The position numbers were made by a program, and so were the translations under genes. Shown here piece after piece: positions 34,901 through 43,989 of a stretch of 64,000 bases of DNA (within the stretch, counting starts at the first letter, position 1; each line of letters opens with the position of its first letter). The notes below the pieces were generated by a model. That model ran no database searches. It saw only the letters and a list, made by a program, of their open reading frames with translations, and was not told where the DNA came from. Source of the stretch: Leptodactylus fallax (lineage: Eukaryota > Chordata > Amphibia > Anura > Leptodactylidae); assembly GCA_947044405.1 (NCBI GenBank), contig CAMRHE010000167.1, positions 2,773,001-2,837,000 of the forward strand. The letters run 5' to 3'.

Positions 34901-36901
34901 TTACCAAATGGTAGCAGCACTTGTTTTCAGCTATGTCCACATCACTACCAAGTGAAAGAGAAGATAAGCAGCAGTAAGTGGCTGCATAATCACCGAGACA
35001 ACGTGAATACTTTCCTGCCTGGGGATGACACCCTTGGATTAACAGTGTTCAATACAACAAGTGATGACAACAAGCTGGCACCGGCTATAGCTGATAAAGA
35101 ATTTCTCAAACTTATGGACAAGGAATTCATTCAAGATGATTCCAACAGCTGGGTAGCACCTTTACCTTTCTGCTCCCCGAGATCAAAACTACCAAACAAT
35201 CTGAAGCAAGCAGTTTCTAGATTTTCCTCTTTAAAACGTACCCTCAAGAGGAAACCAGAGATGGAGAAACACTTTGTAGGTTTCATGCAGAAGGTATTTG
35301 AGAGAGATCATGCAGAACCTGCACCTCCACTAAAGGAAGGAGAAGAATGCTGGTACCTTCCATCATTTGGCGTGTATCACCCTCGCAAACCTGACCAAAT
35401 CAGGGTCGTGTTCGATTCTAGTGCTCAGTATGAAGGCGTCTCTCTCAACAACCTGCTCCTCACTGGTCCTAACCTAAACAACAGCCTCATAGGAGTCTTA
35501 ATCCGTTTCAGACAGGAACCAGTTGCAGTGATGGCCGACATCCAACAGATGTTTCATTGCTTCATTGTTAAGGATGATGACAGAAACTATCTCAGGTTCC
35601 TATGGCATAAGGACAATGATGTCAACAATGAAGTCATAGATTACCGGATAAAGGTACATGTCTTTGGCAATAGCCCATCTTCTGCAGTAGCGATCTATGG
35701 ACTGAGAAGGACCGCCCAAGAAGGTGAGAAAGAGTATGGCTCTGATGCTCGTCAGTTTGTTGAGAGGAATTTCTATGTTGATGATGGTCTTAAATCCTTA
35801 CCTGCAAGTGAAGAAGTGATCGATCTCCTCTCTAGAACACAGGAAATGCTGTCTGTAGCTAACCTCAGACTTCACAAGATCATCTCCAACAATATGGAGG
35901 TAATGAAGGCATTTCCCTCTGATGATCATGCAATCAACTTGAAGGATCTTGATCTCAGTTCTGATGCTCCTCCTATGCAACGCAGCCTAGGATTGCTATG
36001 GAACACTGAACAAGACACATTCACATTCCAAGTGTCTTCTTGTGACAAACCTTTCACCAAACGAGGAGTTTTATCTGTTGTGAACAGCATTTATGATCCT
36101 CTTGGTTTCATTGCTCCCATCACCATTCAAGGCAAGCTACTACTAAGACAGCTTACCACTGAGAACATGGACTGGAACACTCCACTGCCTGCTGAGAAAC
36201 AACTGAGGTCTGACTGTGGCACTAAGTTCGTTGGAGCCTGCAAAGAACTGCAGTTAGACAACTTCTTATCCAACAATGGGTGCACTTGGACGTTTAACCC
36301 TCCACATTCATCCCATATGGGAGGTTCCTGGGAACGTATGATTGGGATCACACGCAGAATCCTTGACTCTATGTTGATGGACCACAAGTCGACACTGCTT
36401 ACCCATGAGACGTTAATAACCTTTCTTGCTGAAGTGTCTGCAATAATCAATGCAAGGCCACTTGTCCCAGTATCTTCAGACCCTGAATCTCCAATTATCT
36501 TAACCCCAGCAACGCTTCTTACTCAGAAAATTGGTACTGCTGCTACCTCTCCACGTACCTTAGATCACAGTGACATTTACAGACGCCAATGGAAACAAGT
36601 TCAACACCTGTCCAATGTGTTCTGGCACCGCTGGAAAACAGAGTACCTCCACATGCTACAGAGCCGTCACAAATGGCAGACCTCAAAACCTAATCTCCAG
36701 GTGGGTGACCTCGTCCTTCTAAGGGATAAAGAAGTCCATCGGAATGAATGGCCTATGGGTCTCATCACTAAAGTTGTCCCTAGTGATGATGGGAAGACTC
36801 GGAAAGTGGAGGTCAAGGTAACCAAGGGAGGCTCAGTGCGAGTTTTCTTCCGCCCAATTAATGAACTGGTGCTTCTTCTTCCAAGAGGAGACGTCACATA
36901 A
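31931..36901 (+). CDS. BEL/Pao Gag-protease-RT polyprotein with truncated integrase
   Basis: A single uninterrupted frame; the likely start is the second Met at 32036 (MAEGHPEAQGSMDL). Domains in order: a helical, Gln/Ala-rich Gag region with coiled-coil character; two zinc knuckles (CFKCCASTEHVARDC, then CIECGSEDH); and a BEL-type aspartic protease (AILDDQSNHSLARSELF). The RT follows, with RVVFDSSAQYEGVSLN, VMADIQQMFHCF and NFYVDDGLKSL. Near 36205 the text jumps from the end of RT (WNTPLPAEKQ) straight to the integrase block SDCGTKFVGACKEL, then SHMGGSWERMIG and a C-terminal domain (VGDLVLLRDKEVHRNEWPMG). RNase H, the integrase zinc domain and its first catalytic Asp are missing, an in-frame deletion I estimate at well over 1 kb by comparison with the family. 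The protein could be made but should not integrate on its own. Confidence 0.93.
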   Translation: MCKLHLQLRLPQHKKILASSHLTPAKLYLSCLCCIMAEGHPEAQGSMDLSLQPSEKARRLIKPTWKVRDNLEGLKHELSCELSKWWQKIQTKISAMCLPAYHISPLEGALRQLCAMHGHYKMKAEEYESILRKLHTDDSLVELQSFQHLNSERESLVHETKLRTEARIAQLQEMASHVSESTKRSKRTSKSRSSKSSTLSEQLIKARAEAEATKIQAAFAQQKAAMEANAAQKRAELEALEKQYEHAAAMARLSILEQAISGSERDSTSLCDVVTEFPLKRTRDYVLSQSSESLFATNVPVRDDISPEQQGTVSSAAHRIQGQYNALPVQLPVSSSFMDSQSLAPQQMQYTDTQVNTNVTPYHQTANNRPVSHPYVAKPMDFKLAPRLNAYAASTLPTSVNQNPTNNVITATQPATQYLKSERTDMSEFARYMVRRELTKTGLTRFDDQPENYRGWKCAFKTAISDLGITAAEELDLLIRWLGPQSTERAIRLRSVHIYNPIAGLTAAWERLEKTYGSPEAIENALFKRLQGFPKISGKDHQKFQELSDLLMELLLAKADTLLPGLSYLDPARGVNPIVSKLPYNIQERWTTVGSRYKNENRVSFPPFSYFCEFIKNIAESKNDPSFSYGDPSVPGSPPIKYDSSHSNYRNRRGPVSVKKTYILPIPTSAPEESSCNSNQDEKVENPNRLCPIHKKPHPLKKCIGFRRKPIQERKELLKKLGICFKCCASTEHVARDCKIAIKCIECGSEDHVQALHPSQPSATPPRGSPSPTKHGGENTDQAANTTTVSSSCTEVCGVDLCDKSCARICLVNIYPKGQPERALRVYAILDDQSNHSLARSELFDLFNLKGDTYPYTLGTCSGISEVSGRRASGLVIASLKGNLEIPLPTLVECNQIPSNREEIPTPEAAFQHPHLRAIASEIPSLDKNADILLLLGRDILRLHKIRQQINGPHDAPFAQRLDLGWVIIGNVCIGRMKRPTNISSFKTHMLPNGSSTCFQLCPHHYQVKEKISSSKWLHNHRDNVNTFLPGDDTLGLTVFNTTSDDNKLAPAIADKEFLKLMDKEFIQDDSNSWVAPLPFCSPRSKLPNNLKQAVSRFSSLKRTLKRKPEMEKHFVGFMQKVFERDHAEPAPPLKEGEECWYLPSFGVYHPRKPDQIRVVFDSSAQYEGVSLNNLLLTGPNLNNSLIGVLIRFRQEPVAVMADIQQMFHCFIVKDDDRNYLRFLWHKDNDVNNEVIDYRIKVHVFGNSPSSAVAIYGLRRTAQEGEKEYGSDARQFVERNFYVDDGLKSLPASEEVIDLLSRTQEMLSVANLRLHKIISNNMEVMKAFPSDDHAINLKDLDLSSDAPPMQRSLGLLWNTEQDTFTFQVSSCDKPFTKRGVLSVVNSIYDPLGFIAPITIQGKLLLRQLTTENMDWNTPLPAEKQLRSDCGTKFVGACKELQLDNFLSNNGCTWTFNPPHSSHMGGSWERMIGITRRILDSMLMDHKSTLLTHETLITFLAEVSAIINARPLVPVSSDPESPIILTPATLLTQKIGTAATSPRTLDHSDIYRRQWKQVQHLSNVFWHRWKTEYLHMLQSRHKWQTSKPNLQVGDLVLLRDKEVHRNEWPMGLITKVVPSDDGKTRKVEVKVTKGGSVRVFFRPINELVLLLPRGDVT

Positions 36902-37163
36902 AAGAAGATAAGGACACCATTCACAGCTCATGGCGGGGAGCTTCCTTCCATGAACTAAAACCGTGTTCTTGTGGATTACAGTGTGGGTCGGTGGAGGTGT
37001 TGGCAAATTGCGGCTTCCCGACCTGAAGATTGGTTTATTTGGACTAACTGTTGATTATTGTTTGTTGTGCATGTTTCTTTTTTGTTTTTCAGGTTTGAAG
37101 AGGACTTTATGGACATCTCAGGACATTATTAATGTTTGTTTTCATTGAAATCTAAAGATTTCA

Positions 37164-37172
37164 GGCGGGGAG
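37164..37172 (+). other. Polypurine tract of the BEL/Pao element
   Basis: GGCGGGGAG lies immediately 5' of the right LTR, the position where second-strand synthesis is primed in LTR retrotransposons. Confidence 0.7.
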
Positions 37173-37548
37173 TGTCATGTCCCAGGACTTGGTTTAATTC
37201 ACTGACATGTATCTGTGATACTGTTTGTCTTTGTAGTTTGTCCCTTTTCTCTCTCTGTATCCTTAGCTGTGATGCTGTAGCTCCTCCTCTCTCTCTCTCT
37301 CAGTTTAGTTTCACTTCTTTGTAAGCAACATGTCTGCTCAGCTCCTGGTATGTCATCATTTTTCACCTACTGCTGTATGAGGTTCTACAAGATTTACTTG
37401 GATTAAAGCATCTGGAATCTTATCTACGCCTCCTCAGTTGAGTTGAACACTATCTGATAGATATCTTGGTGTAAATTGCTGGTTAGCATAGAGACTACAG
37501 GACACTCTCACAACCTCACACTTGCAGCCAAGCTATTGAGTCAGAACA
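37173..37548 (+). repeat. BEL/Pao 3' LTR
   Basis: 376 bp, almost identical to the 5' LTR. It ends ACA and is followed by the GGAAT duplication. Confidence 0.96.
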
Positions 37549-37554
37549 GGAATA

Positions 37555-39060
37555 GAATATTTACTTTATTGATCCTGGAAGAAATTTGGTAATTCAGCAG
37601 CTCATTGTGGTAACATATGCGGTAAGACAAAACAAAAATCAATGTGCAACATTGATTTTATACAGTAGTAGTATATTTAGTTACGTAAGTAGTAGTACAA
37701 CCAGTGAGACCCCAATGTAGCCCCTTCGACATTTTATATTTTCAGTTTGATGTCACTGTTAAATGGAGAGATTTTTCGGGGAATAAATGATCTTCTGAAG
37801 CTTTTCTTGCCACAATGCAGCTGGATGAACCTACCGCTGAAAGAGCTTAGTTGATTTTTAAGGACATGGTACAGAGGGTGTAAGGATTAATCTTTAATAG
37901 TTTTAAATTTCCTTACGGTCTTCTGCTGCACTATGATATCCAAACTACCAAGCTTATGTCCTACCACAGTGCCTTTCCTCTTGATCAATTTGCCAGTCTT
38001 TTTACATCAGTCGTCCTTGCGTTCCCTCTGCAATGACTGCATAGGACAAAGCCCTCTCAATCACAGACTACACACCTTGAATAACCTCAGTTGCCTAAGA
38101 AAAAATAGTTTACCTGCCCCCTTCTTGAACACCTTTTCAGCATTCAGTCTCCAGTTTAGTTTATTGTCCTGGTATATACCCAAGTACTTGGGTACATTTC
38201 TACCTCAGTGCTGACAGATGTAACATTAGTGCAAGCCTTTCTGAAGTCTATTATCATCTCCTTACTTTTGGCCACATTCAAGATAAGGCCATTCTCACTA
38301 CACCATGATGAGAAGGTCCCCACCATTTTATGTATTCCTTGTCATTACCATCGTTCATACAAACTACCAGACCCGAATCATCAGAAAATGTCAGAAAAAC
38401 AGGAGCCAGAACCATATTGAAAATCTGACATATATACTGTGAAAAGGAATGGTGCTAACACTGTTCCTTGTGGCATGCCAATACTACTCACCTCCCTATT
38501 CCACTAGCTTGCCCCCAACCAAACGAGTTGTGGCCTCCCCCATGAGATAATCACTAATCCAGTTCACCAAAAATTCAGTGACTGACATCTGACATAGTTC
38601 CTTCAACAGCTAAAATTGAAGAAGGCAATGCTAGCGCTAGAACCACAACTCTTCAAGTGTGAGTAAACTCTGTGCAGTAGACGAATAAGAGCATCTCCCG
38701 CCCTTACTTTGGCACAGTACACAAACTGCAAGCAGTCCATGAATGTGCCAACACACGCTCTCAAGTAAGACAGCACAAGCTGATTTATATTAGGTACACC
38801 ATCCATAACACAGGAATACATTGTACATGTATACTGATGTAAAACAAGTATGTTAGCACCTCACAAAGTTGAGCACCACAACCCTTCAAGACCTTTGGAA
38901 TAACATAATCTGGATCCAATATTTTGCCTATTTTCACCTTACCCAAAAGAGTCTTCACATCTCCAGATTTTATTGACCATGGGTCATCCCTCTCCCTCCA
39001 AGTCAACAAGTTCCCTTTTGTACCTTCACCGCCAACCTCCAGCCTTAGTGCATCACTAAA
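37555..39060 (-). mobile_element. Rex1/CR1-like LINE, decayed 3' part
   Basis: On the minus strand near 38.6-38.82 kb a reverse-transcriptase segment reads LQFVYCAKVRAGDALIRLL, then HRVYSHLKSCGSSA and FFNFS. This matches the Rex1/CR1-clade block around the LQFAY...VDDA..LLH motif. Further downstream (37.8-37.87 kb) the C-terminal basic motif FRRSFIP can be read. The TTTACTTTATTGATCC stretch at 37559 resembles the terminal region of such LINEs. Many stops and frame changes are present. The BEL/Pao element has inserted right at its 3' edge. Confidence 0.62.
38600..39009 (-). pseudogene. LINE reverse-transcriptase fragment (Rex1/CR1-like)
   Basis: Two overlapping minus frames give the N-terminal RT portion: KIGKILDPDYVIPKVLKGC, then AQLCEVLTYLFYIS, and, after a change of frame, YLRACVGTFMDCLQFVY and CGSSASIAFFNFS. 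This order matches the first RT blocks of CR1-clade LINEs that lead up to the DFSSAFNT motif. The catalytic DD box cannot be read. Old and non-functional. Confidence 0.6.
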
Positions 39061-39159
39061 TTAGCATATTCCTTGTTGCTAGTAACTTTACTCATAGTGG
39101 CTCCAATAACTGGTTACGGATTTCATACCTGACCATACATCCTTCATGTCATTCCTGTT

Positions 39160-39431
39160 TTCAATGGGAGGCAGAGATCGCAGCAGGACGTGGAAAAAAG
39201 AAGCGTCCTGCTCGATCTTGACACAGATTCCACAGCTGATTCAGCCACGGAGTCCGTGGCTCAAGACTCTCTGCTGATTAGGCCCATTCATCTGGGCCTA
39301 ATCAGCAGAGGGAAGCCGTGACAAATGCCAATGCACTGCATCAGCATCTGGTGACGGTCACTGAAATAGCCCGCGGTGGAAAATGAAGAGGAATATCCTC
39401 TTCATTTTTCACCGTGTGAACATACCCTTAA
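39160..39431. repeat. MITE-like fragment ending GTGTGAACATACCCTTA
   Basis: The right end reads, in reverse, TAAGGGTATGTTCACACG, the style of frog MITE termini. The interior has a strong inverted repeat (CTCTGCTGATTAGGCCCA, then TGGGCCTAATCAGCAGAG) at about 39270-39309. The left terminus is not found. Confidence 0.55.
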
Positions 39432-40900
39432 TGTTTTGTAATAAATATTGTAGAACGCATGTACAGCACTACAGATTATGCTCTATTTAAATTAATGGGC
39501 GTTATACTATAGAAGGAAATCATTGCAAAATTTTTAAAAAACGCGATTAACTGTTTGGTTTATTTTGCTTATTTGTTTTTTTTCTTACTGAGCATTACAT
39601 TGTCTATGGTTGTCTCTACCAATCTGCAAGTACTTTGCGGTAAACTCTCTGAATATGTAAACTATATTTATCAGAATTTCCTATTGCTTAAATAGTGCCA
39701 ACATAGCTTGTAGACCTGTACACGGATCGCTTTCACTCACATCACATCAGCAATTAGACTATTGACTATTATTTAATATAAAAAAGTTTTGGACTGCTTT
39801 ATGATATTACCACTACTGTCCTGTTCATACTAAGACTCATATAAAATTCTGTATAAAGAAACAAACTTCAGTAACACATTTGATTTCAGTCAGAAAAGCT
39901 TGTCTGCGCCAGGTTTATCCATTTTCATCTGTCATTTTCCCAGTCTTCTGCTACTCAAAGCGAAGGGTTTTCATGTTGTGCTATTAAAAAATCATGCCCA
40001 AATTGTACATCTTAAGAGGAGTGATTGATTTGGAGTCATTACTATTTTTTCATGAGTGAGTAATGACTTACATGTTGCATGAAAAATACTGTTTTTTATC
40101 CTAAAATAACGCACATTTTAGCAGATTCTCTAAACATATTAAATATCCATATAATAAATAATATATGTAATATGAATATCTTCCACTCCTGTTTTTAACG
40201 CTTATGTGCACTTTGGCAATAATATGAAATAATGCTCTGCTGTTAAAAGGCTACCCAAGAAGAAGCTGCAAAGGCAAAACTAAAGTTGGGCTACTGTTCT
40301 GCTGATTTGTATATTACATGCCTGTTATGGGAGGATGCTTTGTAAGCATAATAAATACTTGCTCGATCTGAAGCAGGACTCACTGAACTTCACTAGTGGA
40401 GGCCAATGTCTCCATTGTATTATGGAAGGAATTGTTTGGGAAGATCTACACAGCAGAATTTAGGAGCTTCCAGTAGCAACCTGTGATGTAAACAAGTGCA
40501 ATCTGTTTAGGGACATGAGGACTATGCTTGTTGAAACTGTGAATATTTCACACCACACCTTAGTTCGTCCCTTTTACAAGCATTACTGCACAAAATATCA
40601 AAATTGTGGACCTGCTTAAAAACATTAAGGAGTCTAATTTAGTGGGCATCATCAAAAGCCTAATGGGCAGACTCACTTTCTGTAAAATCATATATTTCAG
40701 TGTGCATCTAAGAAATTGAATAATCACGACACATTGTACCAAAGTCACTGTTGTAACGCCGCACAACCACAAGTGTTCCTGCCTGCTTCATATTATCACA
40801 CTATAGATGAAAGGGGCAGGTTCAGGGTACATTGCAGCAAAGCCACTGCTGTCATGCAGCACAAACTACATTTTCAATGTAGTATGGTTAACTTATTAGC
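39432..40900. other. No recognisable gene; AT-rich DNA
   Basis: Only short frames and no known repeat end. It may be single copy. Confidence 0.45.
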
Positions 40901-40919
40901 AATTATCCTCTGATGGATG

Positions 40920-41190
40920 GTGGATTCATTGTACAAGTTCAAGAGGGGCCTAGATGCCTCTCTTGGAAAAAAAATAATATTTAAGATTATTGGTGTTGTA
41001 TTTTGGGTATAACTAGTTTATTCAGTGTTTTATACTGATATCCAGAAGCTATTTCTGTCCCCTGACATAGGGTAGTTGGGATCATCCTCATGGGGTTCTT
41101 TTGCCTTCCGCTATTTCAACTCTGTAGGGTTTATAGGTTGGATTTAATGGACCTGTGTCTTCTTCCAGCCTCATCTACTATGTTACTGTC
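40920..41190. repeat. Interspersed repeat, family unresolved
   Basis: The text ends GGTTGGATTTAATGGACC, then CAGCCTCATCTACTATGTTA, which I recall as a very common dispersed repeat in frog DNA. This recollection is the only basis; neither end is defined here. Confidence 0.4.
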
Positions 41191-41384
41191 CTTCTTCATA
41201 CCAATTTTGTTCTAGTGCTTTGTTTCAGGATGTCTTTCGGCAGTAGTCCACAGATTCCAAGAACAAAGAAGTTGTACTGTAACTCACCATGACCCTGTCC
41301 ACTTTGCTTCTACACCCCATTTCAATGACAAACATTTGTCAAACATAATTTTTATAGGAAGTAATTTTACTTCTCAGTTTTTAG

Positions 41385-41515
41385 ACTGTGGGAGGAAACC
41401 AGAGAGCCCAAAGGAAACACATGCGAATGTTTCCCTTGGCTGGATTCTAAGCCAGGACCGCATTGCTACAAGGGAAAAGTGCTAAGTATCGATCCATTGT
41501 ACTGCCATGAATCTT
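41385..41515. repeat. Vertebrate interspersed repeat fragment (GAGGAAACC...CAGGACC type)
   Basis: A stretch beginning GTGGGAGGAAACCAGAG and later reading GGATTCTAAGCCAGGACC, followed by GTGCTAAGTATC, matches a dispersed sequence familiar from fish and amphibian genomes. I do not assign it to a named family. Confidence 0.4.
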
Positions 41516-42116
41516 GATCAACATGGAGCCATCTGTACAAAATTTCCATGGTGCTTCATTAACAGCTGGCAACATACATAAAAAGTCAAAGCAGAGTTCT
41601 CATAGAGCTGCTTGTAACACAAATAGATTGTGAATTCCCAGTAGAGGCAACAGAAATCCTAAAACACAAACGTGACAAGGCAGAATGTGGCATAGGCAGG
41701 AAATGATAGGACATGGACCAAGTAGGATGTGGCACAGCAGACCATGGTTGTACGAGTTGGCGCCCTCAGGTATCAGGAACAGATCAAACAGTAAACATGA
41801 ACAAACATAATCCTCAAGCAAAGACTGATGAGATGGGCAGGTTGATATAGCAAAGTCAGTTATCAACAGCCAATGGGACAGCAGGAGTTGCCAAACCTAG
41901 GAGTCCAGAATAGCAGTGGCAAACAAATGAAATAGCAGAGCTGACATAGTCAATAATGCAGTTCAGAACACTCTTAAGAGTACCTTCAATAATGTTATTG
42001 ACTACTTCTCTAACCAGAAGTTCAAAAGTGATGGTAAGAAACATAGCCAGGAAATTTTGCAGGTGAAGTAAGGATCAGGTGAAAATATTATCAATTACAT
42101 AAAATATATCCCTTTT

Positions 42117-42637
42117 TTAAAGAGGTTGTCCAGTTTCAGCAAATAAATGTTATTGTTTTAGTAATGAAAAGTTTTACAACTTTTCAATATACATTCTGTA
42201 ACAATTCCTTATGGTTTTCTAGATCTATCCTTGATGTCGTTCAATCTGCTTATTCCAGGTAGATAAAAATCAGTCCATTGTCATGTGATATATATATACA
42301 GTCTATGATCATGTGATATACAATCCAAGGTCATGTGATATACAGCCCATTGTCATGTGATATACAGTACATGGTAATGTGCAATGCTCGTTACCAGGCA
42401 GATGTCTAATTACTGTGCTGTGACTATAATGAGCTGTGCACTTGTGTGTCCATCACATGACCATGGACTATATATCAAATGGCCATGGACTGTATATGCA
42501 CTGAAAGTTAGCAGAATGAATGACAGCAAGTAGAGATCTAGAAAACTGTGAGGAATTCATACAAAAAGTATATTGGAAAATTGTATAACTTTTCATTATA
42601 CAAACAATGACATTGATTTGCTGAAACCACTCTTATA
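42117..42637. mobile_element. Fold-back MITE with internal tandem repeat, copy 1
   Basis: Left arm AGAGGTTGTCCAGTTTCAGC (42121) and right arm GCTGAAACCACTCTT (about 42620) are inverted, and the next 60 bp also pair (TGAAAAGTT...CAATATAC with GTATATTGG...AACTTTTCA). Between them are four or five copies of a 22-24 bp unit (GTCATGTGATATACAGTCC). Related left ends appear at 50.26 and 53.32 kb. Confidence 0.75.
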
Positions 42638-42639
42638 GG

Positions 42640-43690
42640 CACTGATAAAATTCCGTAACTCTGGAATACCAGACATAAATTTATGAGGCAGGTGTCCACT
42701 ATCTGTACTTTCATATTGGCACAAAATGCCAGCTCCTGCTGGTTTTAATATACTGTATGGGGTCATATGGTCCTTTTAAAAGTAGTCAATAAAAGATATA
42801 TTTCATGGAATTTGGAACACCTTCATCCACCCTCAATCCCTACTTTATCTTACCTGTATTGTTTATCTCCTGCAGTGGAGCTTTCTGTATTGTAAGATTG
42901 TCTAGACAATTGGACTGTCCCCTATCCTAGCAACATAGATGGGCCTAAATTTCTAAACAATTGTGTACAAGGATAGGGACACAGATTAAATTGATCATGT
43001 TCTAATAAGTCTTCAGTGACCCTACAAATGCAAAGATCCTTGGACCTATGTGTGGCAAAGCAGGTAATGTCCAGGGTCCTGACCATTTCTCTGTTTTGTC
43101 CTAGATATTTTCTGATGACAGTTTTGCTTTTGGACTCACAATACAGTATGTTATATACATACCTGTTATAGCTGTAGTATCTTTATTAATCACTTTCTTT
43201 ATGTCATGTCACGTTCATGTTTCTTGCATGTGTTGACTGATATCTATAAAATGTTACATAGACTTTAAATCATTAAAATACCATTTAAATATAGTTCTGT
43301 TCTTTAGCTTTTCTTAGAAAACCTCAATCTAGGAGAACTTCTATACTAGATACAGGAGTGATTCATATTCTAGCACTGCACCACATTACTCACTTGTCAC
43401 TAGATGTACAGTACATGTTGTACTATTTTAGTTAACCGGAATGTCAATATTCTACACAGGATTCATTTAGAACTAATTTAAAAAGCCAAACTTGCACCCT
43501 AAACAGAGACCAGGGTTTTGCAGTAGGAAAACCACACCATTCAGATGTTATACTAAAATGAGTAGGGTTTATTAATATTTGTAAAAGTTTTATTCACATT
43601 GAGTGGTGGAAAACTATATGCCAGACATAAAAAAAAATATACTACCCCCAACACACTGCAGTTCAGCATTCAGGAACTGAGTGGGCATTA
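42640..43690. other. No recognisable gene
   Basis: AT-rich DNA with no motif, tandem repeat or element end that I can support. Confidence 0.4.
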
Positions 43691-43774
43691 TAGCTGCTGA
43701 GATCCAGCAGTATAATGTTGTACCGTGTTAGCCATTGAAAGTAGTGGAAGAGTGAAGAAATCAGGCGATACCTT

Positions 43775-43989
43775 TTAGAGGCTAACTGAGTATATTTATA
43801 AGTAAGCTTTCAGGAGTACTAGCTAGCTCCCTTCATCAGACATGGTGTGATACAAGAACTGAAAATTCACAGATTTTTATACACATGGTTTTCAAACCAT
43901 TTTAGAGTCCTTAAAAAAAATTGCAATCTAAGTAGAGAAGTTATTTACAACAGGTCAAAAAAACAGTCTGGAAACTTGTGGTGCGTGAC
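43775..43989 (+). repeat. Penelope inverted terminal copy near the 3' end
   Basis: Matches the reverse complement of 46134-46348 with a few differences. The junction with unique 3' sequence is at about 43774. Confidence 0.9.

Larger units (their letters stand above)
31447..37548 (+). mobile_element. BEL/Pao LTR retrotransposon, internally deleted but young
   Basis: LTRs of 377 and 376 bp begin TGTCATGTCCCAGG and end GAGTCAGAACA. They differ, as far as I can align by eye, by one substitution and one 1-bp indel in a CT run. A perfect GGAAT duplication flanks the element (31442-31446 and 37549-37553). A purine-rich tract GGCGGGGAG precedes the right LTR. One long frame fills the interior. No env-like gene is present. 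Confidence 0.97.

Noticed and set aside
31931..36901. 1,656-codon frame as a host gene
   Set aside because: Protease, RT and integrase motifs, flanking LTRs and a 5-bp duplication identify it as BEL/Pao.
41600..41910. LTR-like stretch resembling the 7.5-8.2 kb solo LTR in style
   Set aside because: No TG...CA limits or 5-bp duplication could be found, and the similarity is compositional only.
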